A stretch of 43,639 bases of DNA from Terriglobia bacterium (GTDB lineage Bacteria > Acidobacteriota > Terriglobia > Acidiferrales > UBA7541), in the NCBI GenBank assembly GCA_020073375.1, contig JAIQFG010000039.1:1-43639 (forward strand). Direction: 5' to 3'. The position numbers were made by a program, and so were the translations under genes. Below, piece after piece: positions 28,093 to 37,203 of the stretch. The notes below the pieces were generated by a model. It made no database searches, was not told the origin of the DNA, and saw nothing but the letters and a program-made list of their open reading frames with translations. Numbering within the stretch: position 1 is the first letter of the stretch; each line of letters begins with the position of its first letter.

Positions 28093-29409
28093 TTGACGCA
28101 ACTGAACCTTCCGATCGAAAGCATGACGCTTGCCAACGGCCTGCGCGTGGTGATTTCGCCCGACCGCGCGGCCCCGGTAGCCACCGTGGGGGTCTACTAC
28201 AACATCGGATTTCGCATCGAGCCGCGCGGACGCAGCGGCTTCGCGCATTTGTTCGAGCACATGATGTTCCAGGGCTCGGCCAATGCCGGCAAGATGGTGC
28301 ACATCAAGCTGATCAATTCGTCGGGCGGGGTGCTGAACGGCTCGACACATTATGACGTCACCAATTATTACGAATCGGTACCGTCCAACGCGCTCGATCG
28401 CGTGCTTTGGCTCGAAGCCGACCGCATGCGCGCCCTCAAGGTGGATGACGAAAACCTGCGAAACCAGCGCGACGTCGTGAAGGAAGAAGTCCGCGTCAAC
28501 GTCCTCAACCAGCCTTACGGCGGATTTCCCTGGCTCGATCTTCCTCCCGTTGCCTACCGCAACTGGTCCAACGCCCACAATTTTTACGGCGATTTTGATG
28601 ACTTGGACGCGGCCACGCTCGGCGACGTCCAGAAATTTTTCAAGACCTATTACGCGCCGTCCAACGCCGTCCTGCTGATCCTGGGTGACGTCGAATTCGA
28701 CGAGGGATTCAAACTGGCCGAGCGCCACTTCGCTTCGATTCCCTCCGGGCCGCAGCCCGCACCCGCCGATATAGATGAGCCGCCGCAGATCGAGGAGCGG
28801 CGCGGAGTGGTCGAGGAAAAGTTCGGCACGCTGCCCGGCATCGCCATCGGATACCAGGCGCCGCGCCGCCTCACGCCCGAATGGTACGCCGCGGCCATGC
28901 TGGACCAGGCGCTGCACGGCGGCCGCGCGGGCCGCGTATATCGCCGCCTGGTGCTGGAACTGCAAATCGCGGTGGATGCCGAGGGAGGCATTCATTACCC
29001 CGTTGGCGATTTATTTGATTACAACGGTCCAACGCTGATGGTCTCGCGCCTGCTGCACAAAACCGAATATTCCTCGGACCAGGCCATCGCCGCGTATGAC
29101 CAGGTCCTGGACGAGATGAAGCAAAACGGAATCACGTCGGTGGAACTCGATCCCATCAAGGTGAAATTCCGGTCGAATTATTTTTCGATGCTTGAGGGCG
29201 GCCACGGCGCGTCCATTCCGAGGTACGGGCTGATGCATCTGCTGGCCTGCTTTACGTTGTTCGATAACGAACCGCGCCTGGTGAACTCAATCCTCGGCGG
29301 ATTCATGGACGTGACTCCGGAAGCCGTTCAGGCCGTGGCGCAAAAGCTGCTCACGCGGCACAACCGCTCCATCGTCATTCGCCAGCCGGCGAAGAAAGGG
29401 GCGGCCTGA
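28093..29409 (+). CDS. M16 family zinc protease, active subunit
   Basis: 438 residues from TTG 28093, with GGGGGA eight bases upstream. The inverted zinc motif HxxEH is present as HLFEHMMFQG, and the third ligand Glu lies in RDVVKEEVRVN about 75 residues on. The C-terminal half-domain (KTEYSSDQAIAAYDQVLDEM) completes the M16 clam-shell half. No signal peptide is visible. It is coupled to the next gene by a TGATG overlap, and the two should form an active/inactive heterodimer like other M16B proteases. Confidence 0.93.
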   Translation: MTQLNLPIESMTLANGLRVVISPDRAAPVATVGVYYNIGFRIEPRGRSGFAHLFEHMMFQGSANAGKMVHIKLINSSGGVLNGSTHYDVTNYYESVPSNALDRVLWLEADRMRALKVDDENLRNQRDVVKEEVRVNVLNQPYGGFPWLDLPPVAYRNWSNAHNFYGDFDDLDAATLGDVQKFFKTYYAPSNAVLLILGDVEFDEGFKLAERHFASIPSGPQPAPADIDEPPQIEERRGVVEEKFGTLPGIAIGYQAPRRLTPEWYAAAMLDQALHGGRAGRVYRRLVLELQIAVDAEGGIHYPVGDLFDYNGPTLMVSRLLHKTEYSSDQAIAAYDQVLDEMKQNGITSVELDPIKVKFRSNYFSMLEGGHGASIPRYGLMHLLACFTLFDNEPRLVNSILGGFMDVTPEAVQAVAQKLLTRHNRSIVIRQPAKKGAA

Positions 29410-30782
29410 TGAGTTCCGTTCCGCGCTCCGAAGGACATGCCGCGATCCCCGCGCTGACGGCCGAGCGGCCGGTGATCTGGCCGCAACGTGTGCGCACCAC
29501 GCTTTCAAACGGAATGGAAGTCGTGCTGGTCGAATCCCACACAATTCCCAAATTCACCGGACAATTATTCCTTCGCAGCGGCAACGCCGTGACGGCCGCC
29601 TACGCGCCGGGCCTGGCGGATATGACCGCGACCGTGGCGCGTACGGGCACCACCGCGCGCAGCAGCCGCCAGATCGAGGAAGACCTGCGCCGAATGGGCG
29701 CGGATCTTTCCTGCGGCGCTGGCGCAGACACCAGCGCGGTTTCCTTTGCCGGCCTGTCCGATTTTTCAAGCGAACTGCTGCGGCTGGTCGCCGAGCTGAC
29801 CCAGAACGCTTCGTTTCCCGCCGAAGAATTCGAGCGGGAACGCCGCCAGTTGGTCGAAGGCCTGAAGATCGAACGCACCACGCCGGGATTTTTGGCGAGC
29901 GAGCGCCTGCGCCGCGTGTTGTTCGGGACGCATCCCTACGGAACGATTTCGCCGACCGAGGCGCAGGCCGGAGCCTATCGGCTGGAGCAACTGAAGAATT
30001 TTTACAAGCAGTACTATCGCCCGGGGAACGCTCTGCTGGTGATGGTCGGAGATTTCGCGCCGAAAGCGATGCTCGAGAGGATCGAGGAAATTTTCGGTTC
30101 TTGGCCCGCCGGCAAAGCGGACGATGCTCCGAACCCCGCCTTGCCGGAACTCAGCGGGCGGAAGGTGTATCTGGTGCATCTGCCGGGATCGGTGCAGACG
30201 CAGGTGCTGGTCGGCAACCGGGCCATCACGCGGCAGAATCCGGACTGGCTGCGCCTGGTGCTCGCGAACTCGATTTACGGCGGCGCGTTTAATTCGCGGC
30301 TGGTGATGAACATTCGCGAGGAAAAGGGTTACACCTACAGCCCGCGCAGCGGCGCGCAACCGCTGCGCAAGCACGGCTACTTCAGCATCGGCGCGGCGGT
30401 GCGCAACGACGTGGCCGCGGCAACTCTTACGGAAATTTTCTACGAAATCGACCGCATGCGCTCGACGCCGGTGGGCGAAGAGGAATTGGCCGACGCGCGC
30501 AACTACCTGTCCGGAATTTTTTCGCTCGGCCTTGCCACTCAGGATGGCTTGGCGGGCCAGTTGGCCATGTCCACGCTGGAGCGGCTGCCGGACGATTATC
30601 TGGAAACGTACCGCGCGCGGATTTTGAAGCTTACGGCCGGCGACGTGCTCGATGCCGCGCAAAAATATTTCGATTCGGCGAATGCGCAAATCGTGCTGGT
30701 CGGAGACCGCGCGCAGATCGAGTCGCAGGCGGCGCAATTCGGCCCGCCCGAAGTGTACGACGCCCAAGGGAACCGCATTTAA
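29409..30782 (+). CDS. M16 family protease, non-catalytic subunit
   Basis: 457 residues. The fold matches M16 peptidases (LSNGMEVVLVESHTIPKFTG ... TLERLPDDYLETYRARILKL), but the zinc site is absent: GLADMTATVARTGT stands where HxxEH should be. The substrate-binding R/Y pair is retained in SRLVMNIREEKGYTYSPRSG. This is the usual division of labour in heterodimeric M16B proteases. Its ATG overlaps the stop codon of the active subunit, so production should be equimolar. Its stop codon abuts a REP-like GTAGG. Confidence 0.93.
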   Translation: MSSVPRSEGHAAIPALTAERPVIWPQRVRTTLSNGMEVVLVESHTIPKFTGQLFLRSGNAVTAAYAPGLADMTATVARTGTTARSSRQIEEDLRRMGADLSCGAGADTSAVSFAGLSDFSSELLRLVAELTQNASFPAEEFERERRQLVEGLKIERTTPGFLASERLRRVLFGTHPYGTISPTEAQAGAYRLEQLKNFYKQYYRPGNALLVMVGDFAPKAMLERIEEIFGSWPAGKADDAPNPALPELSGRKVYLVHLPGSVQTQVLVGNRAITRQNPDWLRLVLANSIYGGAFNSRLVMNIREEKGYTYSPRSGAQPLRKHGYFSIGAAVRNDVAAATLTEIFYEIDRMRSTPVGEEELADARNYLSGIFSLGLATQDGLAGQLAMSTLERLPDDYLETYRARILKLTAGDVLDAAQKYFDSANAQIVLVGDRAQIESQAAQFGPPEVYDAQGNRI

Positions 30783-30859
30783 GTAGGACTGGCTATAGCC
30801 TGTCGTCCTTGATTTTTCTCGGTCCCGCAAAAAGAAGACAGGCTGAAGCCAGTCCTGCC
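30783..30859. repeat. inverted pair of REP-like palindromes, family A variant
   Basis: GTAGGACTGGCTATAGCC starts directly after the TAA of the M16 gene; the inverse copy (ACAGGCTGAAGCCAGTCCTGCC) ends at 30859, eight bases before the next ATG. The pair fills the whole gap between the two genes. Confidence 0.6.
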
Positions 30860-30866
30860 AAGACCC

Positions 30867-31259
30867 ATGCGAACTGCGCGCTTCACAATCGGTGCATTCT
30901 TTATCGTTCTCGCGTTGCTGATTCATTGCGCCGCCACGGACGCCAAAAAGGAGCCGCCCGCGAAGCCCATCGATCTGAATGCGGCCAGCCTGAAGGAACT
31001 TCAGGAATTGCCCGGCGTGGGCGCGGTGACGGCGCAACGCATCATCGACATGCGCCAAAAATCGGGACGCTTCAAGCGCGTCGAGGATCTGCTGGCGATC
31101 CGCGGCATCAGTCAGAAGAAGATCGATGCGATCAGGCCCTATGTGACGCTGGGCCCTCCGCCAGTTTCACCGGCCGCACTCTCCGCGCCGAAAAATAATC
31201 CCTCAGGCAATGCGGCTCCCGTTCAGAAAAGCAGCCCCCCCGTAAAAAAGACGCCTTAG
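30867..31259 (+). CDS. ComEA-like helix-hairpin-helix protein
   Basis: 130 residues. A signal or anchor segment at about 7-23 (TIGAFFIVLALLIHCAA) precedes a ComEA-type double helix-hairpin-helix domain at about 36-92 (IDLNAASLKELQELPGVGAV, FKRVEDLLAIRGISQKKID). A Pro/Lys-rich tail follows. ComEA proteins bind incoming DNA in the periplasm during natural transformation. No other competence gene is adjacent, so it may equally be a general exported DNA-binding protein. Confidence 0.85.
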   Translation: MRTARFTIGAFFIVLALLIHCAATDAKKEPPAKPIDLNAASLKELQELPGVGAVTAQRIIDMRQKSGRFKRVEDLLAIRGISQKKIDAIRPYVTLGPPPVSPAALSAPKNNPSGNAAPVQKSSPPVKKTP

Positions 31260-31365
31260 GTGCCATTGCCAGGAATGCGTCCAGGCGGTGAAAAGGATTC
31301 ACCCGGCCGGCTGGCGTTCGCTTCCAACTATCAAGCGATCCTCCGAAACGCTCCGCATAGGTTTC

Positions 31366-31441
31366 GTAGCGCCGGCGTCTCGCCGGCAGGGTTCTGGACG
31401 TGTGACTCAGTGCAAGAATGCCGGCGGGACGCCGGCGCTAC
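31366..31441. repeat. inverted pair of REP-like palindromes, family B
   Basis: GTAGCGCCGGCGTCTCGCCGGC starts at 31366 and the inverse GCCGGCGGGACGCCGGCGCTAC ends at 31441; each carries GTAG at its outer end. It is the clearest pair of this family (compare 23026-23100), lying between the ComEA-like gene and the 3' end of ribBA. Confidence 0.65.
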
Positions 31442-31489
31442 GAGAACCGATCTGGACACGCCCTTTGAATTTATGGCGGAGGTTGGAAC

Positions 31490-32671
31490 TTACAGCGCCT
31501 GGTGCGTGTGCTTTTTCGACTTGGCGAGGACGGGAACTTGCTCGGCGATGGTCAGCCCGTAGCCTTCCAGGGCGACCACTTTTCGCGGGTGGTTGGTCAG
31601 CACGCGCAGGCTTTTCAATCCCAGGTCGATCATGATCTGGGCGCCGATGCCGCTTTCGTGCTGAATCATGCGCTGGCGGGCGACGTCCTTATCGAGCTGG
31701 TTGCGCGAGTGATACAGGATCTGCGGCAGCGCGCCGACCGCGGGCGCGCCGGCATCGATCCCGAAGCCCCGCCCGGTGTGGTGCAGATAGACGAGCACTC
31801 CGCGATCTTCTGCGACGATCGCTTCCAGCGAACGCTCGATAATTTCATGGCAATCGCATTCGATGGAGGCGAAAACGTCTCCGGTAAGGCAGTGCGAGTG
31901 CACGCGGACCAGCGGCGGGGCTCCCGCCAGATCGCCGCGCACGAGCGCGATGTGCTGCTCGCGGTCGACGTCCGAGGCGTACGCAATCATGCGGAAATTG
32001 CCGTAGCGCGTGGGCAACGCGGCCTCGGCAACGCGGCGGACGTAACGCTCGTGGCGCATGCGGTAGCGAATCAGTTCCGCGACGGTCAAAAGTTTCAATC
32101 CGTGCGTGCGGCAGAACTCGATGAGCTGCGGCACGCGCGCCATGGTGCCGTCGTCGTTCATGATTTCGCAAATCACGCCCGCGGGAGTCATCCCGGCGAT
32201 TCGCGCCAGATCCACCGAAGCCTCGGTTTGCCCTGCTCGCACCAGCACGCCGCCATTTCGGGCGCGCAGCGGAAAAACGTGTCCGGGGCGCGCCAGATCC
32301 GTGGGGCGTGTCGCGGGATCAATCGCCGCAAGAATGGTCATGGCGCGGTCGGAAGTGCTGATACCGGTGGTGGTGCCGCGCCGCGCGTCGATCGATTCGG
32401 TAAACGCAGTGCCGTAATTGGAGGTATTCACCGGCGTCATCAGCGGGAGCGCCAGTTCGTCGCAGCGATCCTCAGTGAGCGCCAGGCAGACCAGCCCGCG
32501 GCCGTGCGTAGCCATAAAGTTGACCGCATCGGGCGTAATTTTTTCCGCCGCCATGGTCAGGTCGCCCTCATTCTCGCGGTCTTCGTCGTCCACCAGGACA
32601 ATTTGGCGGCCCTGGCGGATTTCCTCCAGGGCTTCCTCGACGGTGGCAAACGCAAAAAGTTCGGCGGACAT
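31490..32671 (-). CDS. ribBA: bifunctional RibBA (DHBP synthase / GTP cyclohydrolase II)
   Basis: 393 residues from ATG 32671; the frame extends upstream to 32851 but without protein character. The RibB half has [19 protein letters not shown] and [20 protein letters not shown] and should convert ribulose 5-phosphate to the four-carbon riboflavin precursor. The RibA half starts near residue 210; its zinc Cys cluster is [19 protein letters not shown] and it contains HTGRGFGID and [18 protein letters not shown]. The usual DTVEAN and D-R-DY segments are replaced by [17 protein letters not shown] and [10 protein letters not shown], so the cyclohydrolase half is divergent. No other rib gene is in the window. 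Confidence 0.9.
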   Translation of the reverse strand: MSAELFAFATVEEALEEIRQGRQIVLVDDEDRENEGDLTMAAEKITPDAVNFMATHGRGLVCLALTEDRCDELALPLMTPVNTSNYGTAFTESIDARRGTTTGISTSDRAMTILAAIDPATRPTDLARPGHVFPLRARNGGVLVRAGQTEASVDLARIAGMTPAGVICEIMNDDGTMARVPQLIEFCRTHGLKLLTVAELIRYRMRHERYVRRVAEAALPTRYGNFRMIAYASDVDREQHIALVRGDLAGAPPLVRVHSHCLTGDVFASIECDCHEIIERSLEAIVAEDRGVLVYLHHTGRGFGIDAGAPAVGALPQILYHSRNQLDKDVARQRMIQHESGIGAQIMIDLGLKSLRVLTNHPRKVVALEGYGLTIAEQVPVLAKSKKHTHQAL

Positions 32672-32859
32672 GGCGCGGTTAGAACTCCTGGCCCTGAATT
32701 GCAAGTTGGATTGGCTCTTAGAACTATACCGAATCGAGTTTCCCGCGGCAAGTTTCCGGCCGTTCGCCGTGCGGCTCGTATTGCGCGGACTCCATTCCAC
32801 TGCGTCCCAAAGAGCGCGGGGCGCGATGGATACTAGAAGCCGTCTCATCAATAATCTTT

Positions 32860-32919
32860 GTGGGTCGCGGCTTCAGCCGCGACATCCAGACCCCTGAAAT
32901 AGAAGGGCTTTAGCCCCTG
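32860..32919. repeat. palindromic repeat, family D
   Basis: GTCGCGGCT-TC-AGCCGCGAC (32864-32883) is a perfect 9-bp stem. It is followed at 32905 by GGGCTTTAGCCCCTG. A degenerate relative with the same GGGCTTTAGCCCCTG is at 38202-38266. It lies between ribBA and the GYD gene. Confidence 0.55.
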
Positions 32920-32930
32920 GCGGGCCGCGC

Positions 32931-33275
32931 CTAGGCGTTTGCGCTTCGAGTGCCTGACGGCGCGCGGTAGCCGGACGCCGCGGCCTTGCGAAGCGCTTCG
33001 AGGCCCTCCGATGTGTCCATCAGGGGAGTGGTTTTGACCGTCTTGCACGCTCCTCCCGCTGAAACAGCGATTGCCAAAGCGGCGGCGCTGACGTTGTCGG
33101 GGAGTTCGGATACGAGAACGATGTCGTAATCGCCAAAGGCGAACCACGCATTGACGACGCGTCCGCCGAGCTGTTCGAGTACCGGGCGAAGCGCTTCGGC
33201 ACGGTTCTGAGGATTTGATAGCAGCGATTGCCAAGCCTGGTCGGTATAGGAAACCTGGGTCAGAAATAGGGGCAT
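32931..33275 (-). CDS. GYD-domain protein
   Basis: 114 residues. The sequence MPLFLTQVSYTDQAWQSLL, VVNAWFAFGDYDIVLVSELP and KTTPLMDTSEGLEALRKA matches the GYD domain family of small alpha/beta ferredoxin-like proteins, whose function is unknown. GGAGGAAA sits well before the ATG. It runs alone on the reverse strand. Confidence 0.88.
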   Translation of the reverse strand: MPLFLTQVSYTDQAWQSLLSNPQNRAEALRPVLEQLGGRVVNAWFAFGDYDIVLVSELPDNVSAAALAIAVSAGGACKTVKTTPLMDTSEGLEALRKAAASGYRAPSGTRSANA

Positions 33276-33440
33276 GGGATTTCCTCCAGTGTTCAGAATT
33301 TTGATGGATGATCGGGCGGCTCAATCGTGTCAATGTCTCGCCGCCGACGGGCCGCGGGCCTTTTCAGAGGCTCGTGCGCAGACGTATACACCCATGCATT
33401 TATCGCCGCAAGCGGTTTTAAGGAAGGGAACGACGGTCAT

Positions 33441-33576
33441 TTAGGACAGGCTTCAGCCTGTCTGATTCTTCCTTTTGGATTGGCCAGTCAAGCCCGATCT
33501 ACAGGCTTCAGCCTGGTGCCACGGTATGGCTTTGCTCGCAGGAATGGAAAGGCAAGCAGGCTGAAGCCCGTTCTAC
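33441..33576. repeat. three REP-like palindromes, family A variant
   Basis: GACAGGCT-TC-AGCCTGTC (33445-33462), CAGGCT-TC-AGCCTG (33502-33515) and an inverse copy (GCAGGCTGAAGCCCGTTCTAC, ending at 33576 with GTAG on the opposite strand) fill most of the 310-base gap between the GYD and DinB genes; nothing else is seen there. Confidence 0.6.
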
Positions 33577-33585
33577 TTTTTTTCG

Positions 33586-34101
33586 CTACGCGCTTGCCGC
33601 GTCCCACTTTTTCATTTCGTCGGCAGACGGGCCGTACATCCCGGGGAACTCGACGTTGTTCATGCGCAGGTAGACGCCGAGCTGGCCGCGATGGTGGATC
33701 AGGTGGCTCAGGACCATCGAGCGCAAGACGGCTGCGCGCGGCATGGCAAATATCTGCTGTCCTTTGTAGGTGAGCGTCCAGACCTTTGCCAAGTCCTCGT
33801 CGCTGGCCTTGGAGAGCAGCTCGCGGGCCTGCTTGACGTAGTTATCGAATGCGTCGAGCAATTCCTGGCGGGTTGCCGGCGCGAAGGGCTTTTCGTTCCC
33901 GGTGAAATCCAGCCGTTCCAGGGTGAGCGTGCCAATGGCGTAGCTGGGCATTTCGCCGACGTGCGCGGCAAGCTGGCCGAGCGACATCGATTTTTCGTGC
34001 GGCTTGTAGTCGAATTTTCCGTCCGGCACGCACTCCAGGAGCTTGCGCGTGCTCTTCATTTCCTGATCAAATTCCGGCAAGAGCGTTTGTGCGATGGACA
34101 T
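33586..34101 (-). CDS. DinB-family protein
   Basis: 171 residues from ATG 34101, which has GGAGG five bases upstream. The four-helix DinB/DfsB fold is visible, with metal-ligand His candidates in LGQLAAHVGEMP and LSHLIHHRGQLGVYLRM. The family includes thiol-dependent transferases and stress-linked proteins without defined activity. The frame extends upstream to 34173 but that part is unlike protein. It is not the DNA polymerase IV also called DinB. Confidence 0.9.
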   Translation of the reverse strand: MSIAQTLLPEFDQEMKSTRKLLECVPDGKFDYKPHEKSMSLGQLAAHVGEMPSYAIGTLTLERLDFTGNEKPFAPATRQELLDAFDNYVKQARELLSKASDEDLAKVWTLTYKGQQIFAMPRAAVLRSMVLSHLIHHRGQLGVYLRMNNVEFPGMYGPSADEMKKWDAASA

Positions 34102-34455
34102 GCTGACCTCCAGTGTGATCTTTGCGGTGGACCGCAGTGCCGCGGAGCATAGCACAAGTAAAGGCGAATACAAAGCGAAACTAAAGTAAAGTCTCGGTCA
34201 ATATTCTTCGGGCCTGCCCTGGTTTGCCGGGTTTCATCTCCAGCCGATTCACCGTTATTCCGGTCCCCCTCCGGGGCTCGAAATTAAGGTGAAAGGATGG
34301 CCTATCGGTCCCATTCCATCCTGCTTGTCGCGGACACGCAACAAATTCGCCCGACGGGGAACCTCTGGTGTATAAATTACAGCCCTTTCTTTTCCGAGCG
34401 GAAAAGCGGATGGGAGACGATCGGCGGCCGCAAGGCGCCCGGCAATGAAACTGGA
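34102..34455. other. 354 bases without a recognisable feature
   Basis: This divergent space between the DinB gene and the MFS gene should hold both promoters, but I see no clear -10/-35 pair, repeat or stem. Frames crossing it have no protein-like character. Confidence 0.5.
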
Positions 34456-35757
34456 ATGAGCAAAGACCAACCCGATACCGCTAAGCAGATCAACTCCCCG
34501 CGGCAGGTGCTGTTCGCCAGCCTGATCGGCACGACCATCGAGTTTTTCGACTTCTATATTTACGCCACCGCGGCCGTCCTGGTTTTCCCCAAATTATTTT
34601 TTCCCGCGAGCGATCCGGCGTCGGCCACCCTGGCTTCGCTGGCCACGTTTGGAATCGCGTTCCTGGCTCGCCCGGTGGGTTCGGCGCTGTTCGGGCATTT
34701 CGGAGACCGCATCGGGCGCAAGACGACGCTAGTGGTGGCGCTATCGACGATGGGGCTCTCGACCGTCAGCATCGGGGCTTTGCCGACGTACGGCACCATC
34801 GGCTTTGCCGCGCCCCTGCTGTTGGCGCTTTGCCGGTTCGGGCAGGGCCTGGGACTTGGCGGCGAGTGGGGCGGAGCGGTCCTGCTGGCCATCGAAAATG
34901 CTCCGGCGGGCAAACGCGCCTGGTACGGAATGTTCCCGCAGCTTGGCGCGCCGATTGGATTTTTTCTTTCCGGCGGAGTTTTTCTGCTGCTTTCGCAGTG
35001 GCTCACGAACGCGCAATTTTTTGCATTCGGCTGGCGGCTGCCGTTTCTGGCCAGCGCGGTGCTGGTTTTTCTGGGGCTCTACGTGCGCCTGACGATCACG
35101 GAGACTCCCGTGTTCCGCGAAGCGCAGCAGCGCCGCGAGCAGGTGCGGGTGCCGATGATCGCGGTATTCCGCAACCACGCCAAATCGGTGGTGGCCGGCA
35201 CCATGGTGTGCATTGCGACCTTTGTTCTCTTCTATCTGATGACGGTGTTCGCGCTGTCCTGGGGCACGGGCGCGCTGGGTTTTGGGCGCGAGAAATTCCT
35301 GCTGATGCAGCTGTTCTGCATTTCCTTTTTCGCGCTGACGATTCCGATCTCGGCTATTCTGGCCGAGCGCGGGCGGCGCAGTACGCTGCTGTGGATCACC
35401 GCGTCGATTGGCCTGTTCGGGCTGGTGCTTGCGCCTATTTTCTCCGCGGGGACAGCGGGCGCGGTGGCGGCGATGGCCCTGGGATTGTCGTTGATGGGGC
35501 TGACGTACGGGCCGCTCGGAACGGTGCTATCGGAAATGTTCCCAACGGCGGTGCGCTATACCGGCAGTTCGCTTTCGTTCAATTTCGCCGGGATTCTGGG
35601 GGCTTCGCTGGCACCGTACATCGCCACGTATCTGGCAAAGAATCATGGATTGCAGTATGTGGGGTACTACTTGTGTGCGTCGGCGGTAGTCTCGCTGATC
35701 GGACTGCTGATGATTCGCGAGACCAAGGATGAAGACCTGGCAAGGTCAGATGTCTGA
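34456..35757 (+). CDS. MFS transporter, metabolite:H+ symporter (MHS) type
   Basis: 433 residues from ATG 34456; the frame is open from 34297 but upstream residues are unlike a membrane protein. Twelve membrane segments are expected. MHS hallmarks are IGTTIEFFDFYIYATAAVLV in TM1, the loop FGHFGDRIGRKTTLV between TM2 and TM3, FGQGLGLGGEWGGAVLL in TM5, and SEMFPTAVRYTGSSLSFN in the C-terminal half. Relatives (ShiA, ProP, KgtP) import organic acids or osmolytes with protons. The substrate is not predictable. Confidence 0.92.
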   Translation: MSKDQPDTAKQINSPRQVLFASLIGTTIEFFDFYIYATAAVLVFPKLFFPASDPASATLASLATFGIAFLARPVGSALFGHFGDRIGRKTTLVVALSTMGLSTVSIGALPTYGTIGFAAPLLLALCRFGQGLGLGGEWGGAVLLAIENAPAGKRAWYGMFPQLGAPIGFFLSGGVFLLLSQWLTNAQFFAFGWRLPFLASAVLVFLGLYVRLTITETPVFREAQQRREQVRVPMIAVFRNHAKSVVAGTMVCIATFVLFYLMTVFALSWGTGALGFGREKFLLMQLFCISFFALTIPISAILAERGRRSTLLWITASIGLFGLVLAPIFSAGTAGAVAAMALGLSLMGLTYGPLGTVLSEMFPTAVRYTGSSLSFNFAGILGASLAPYIATYLAKNHGLQYVGYYLCASAVVSLIGLLMIRETKDEDLARSDV

Positions 35758-35785
35758 TTATCGTTGCCCCGGTGCGAATGGCAAT

Positions 35786-35817
35786 TTCCAGGTGCCGGCA
35801 GGTTAGCCGGCCTGGAA
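35786..35817. terminator. hairpin between convergent genes
   Basis: TTCCAG-GT-GCCGGC, loop AGGTTA, GCCGGC-CTGGAA form a 12-bp stem with a two-base bulge between the MFS gene (ends 35757) and the reverse-strand gene ending at 35803, whose stop codon lies in the loop. There is no T-run, so terminator function is likely but not certain. Confidence 0.45.
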
Positions 35818-36270
35818 CTTCTTCCAAAGAATCCTGTCCTGGTTCTTGAACGAAATTCCCTTACTCGCTTCGTAATAGAACGATACTTGATTCGGCACAT
35901 CGTCCACAGTGTACGCGACGGTGTAAAGAATGCGGCTTCCTTCCGCAACTTGCTTCACATCCTTGATAAAACCCACGGAAAGCGTGCTTTCTCCCGTCGT
36001 GAACGTGATGCACACCTGATCCAGGATAAGCGCCCGGTCGGCGTATAACGTATCCGTCGTGCGCCATTCGCCCACCAGATCGTCAGGGAGGCGCTTATGG
36101 GTCGGATCCTGATAGGTCAAGGCCGCCAGTAGAACCAGGAAAACTATCGTGATTTCGGCGGGAGCCCAGGCAATCAGGAATTGCCTAAACCCTCCCTGTC
36201 CTTCCGTTTCCTGCGTTTCTCTGCTGCTATATCCGCTTGCGCGTTCCATCTCGGAGTAAGCTGACTTCAT
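35803..36270 (-). CDS. single-pass membrane protein, unknown
   Basis: 155 residues with an N-terminal cytoplasmic tail of about 30, one membrane helix at about 31-51 (LIAWAPAEITIVFLVLLAAL), and an outside domain of beta-strand character (DDLVGEWRTTDTLYADRALI, VCITFTTGESTLSVGFIKDV, RILYTVAYTVDDVPNQVSFYY). That pattern is lipocalin-like but not diagnostic. GAGGAG precedes the ATG. No family is recognised. It lies 86 bases downstream of the pseudopilin gene on the same strand. Confidence 0.75.
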   Translation of the reverse strand: MKSAYSEMERASGYSSRETQETEGQGGFRQFLIAWAPAEITIVFLVLLAALTYQDPTHKRLPDDLVGEWRTTDTLYADRALILDQVCITFTTGESTLSVGFIKDVKQVAEGSRILYTVAYTVDDVPNQVSFYYEASKGISFKNQDRILWKKFQAG

Positions 36271-36356
36271 TTCCGGCTCCTCACAAATCCCTGGGTTCCC
36301 GGTCTCTACATTCCCGGCAAAAATAAGCTTCGGGCTCTGTTCGCATCATTTCCGGA

Positions 36357-36953
36357 CTAGTATTCACCGGCGAGTCCGGTGTAACCCGCACTCCCCACAC
36401 GAACAATGTCATCCTGACTGTTGGCGCCTGTAATCGGCGCGCTGGTCAAGCCGTCTTTTCCCATGCTATACAAGTCATAATCCGCGTTGAGCGGAACATT
36501 GAAACGGTCCAGCCGCTGGACTCCGTTACCCTGTGAATCCGCGTTGTTGTGGTACTGGTATGGATTCTTCCACGGGTCCACCATGGCCCCGTCGCCGATT
36601 TGACCAAGGTTGTCCGGCAACGCGCCGTTATCCGACTCGTACTTCAGAACGTCGGTTTCAATCGTGCGGATTTCGCCCACGGCTTTGGCATTCCTGGCGG
36701 CATCGAGGGCGGAGGTCAGATGGGGGATCGCGATGGCCGAAATAATCATGAGCACGGCAACGACGATCAGCAATTCGACGATCGTAAATCCCCGTGAGTT
36801 GACGCCGTAAGCGCCCTTTCGCCGTGCGAGCGGGGGGGAATTGCCCGGCCCCTCGGCCTTCGGATTCGCGCTTTGATCCGGAGCGAGGCGCGGCCTCGCA
36901 ACCGAACCGGCGCAGGTTTTCCCGCAATGATTTTGCAGACGCGCAAGTAGCAT
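36357..36953 (-). CDS. type II secretion / type IV pilin-like pseudopilin (GspG-like)
   Basis: 198 residues from ATG 36953; ATG 36977 is upstream, but GGAGGAG lies between the two. The prepilin cleavage and N-terminal helix are clear: SRG-FTIVELLIVVAVLMIISAIAIP with Glu at +5. The C-terminal part (ALPDNLGQIG, DPWKNPYQYHN, DYDLYSMGKDG) has the GspG calcium-site pattern. The leader before the cleavage site is about 54 residues, far longer than usual, and no alternative start is visible. It may be a minor or environmental pseudopilin; no other secretion gene is present. GTAGTACCCT occurs upstream at 37028. Confidence 0.85.
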   Translation of the reverse strand: MLLARLQNHCGKTCAGSVARPRLAPDQSANPKAEGPGNSPPLARRKGAYGVNSRGFTIVELLIVVAVLMIISAIAIPHLTSALDAARNAKAVGEIRTIETDVLKYESDNGALPDNLGQIGDGAMVDPWKNPYQYHNNADSQGNGVQRLDRFNVPLNADYDLYSMGKDGLTSAPITGANSQDDIVRVGSAGYTGLAGEY

Positions 36954-37203
36954 GGGAGCTGGAACTCCTCCATCCACCGTGAATACAAAATTACCGACTT
37001 ACTATCTCCGACGAGAAAATAACAAGAGTAGTACCCTTTAAATGTTTTCACATCCCTACGGATCGTGCAATGGACTGTGTCGTATCGAAGAATGTCGGAT
37101 TCGCAATCGATTGAAAACAAGGCAGAAAGGGGCGCGCCAGCAGGGGTATTTTCCCCGGTCGGCGCCGCTGAGAACCCAGTCTCAAGGCCAAACCGGGCCG
37201 GCA

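Noticed and set aside
36978..37203. Sigma-54 promoter before the pseudopilin
   Set aside because: A TGGCGCG is present, but the GC of the -12 element is not at the required spacing.
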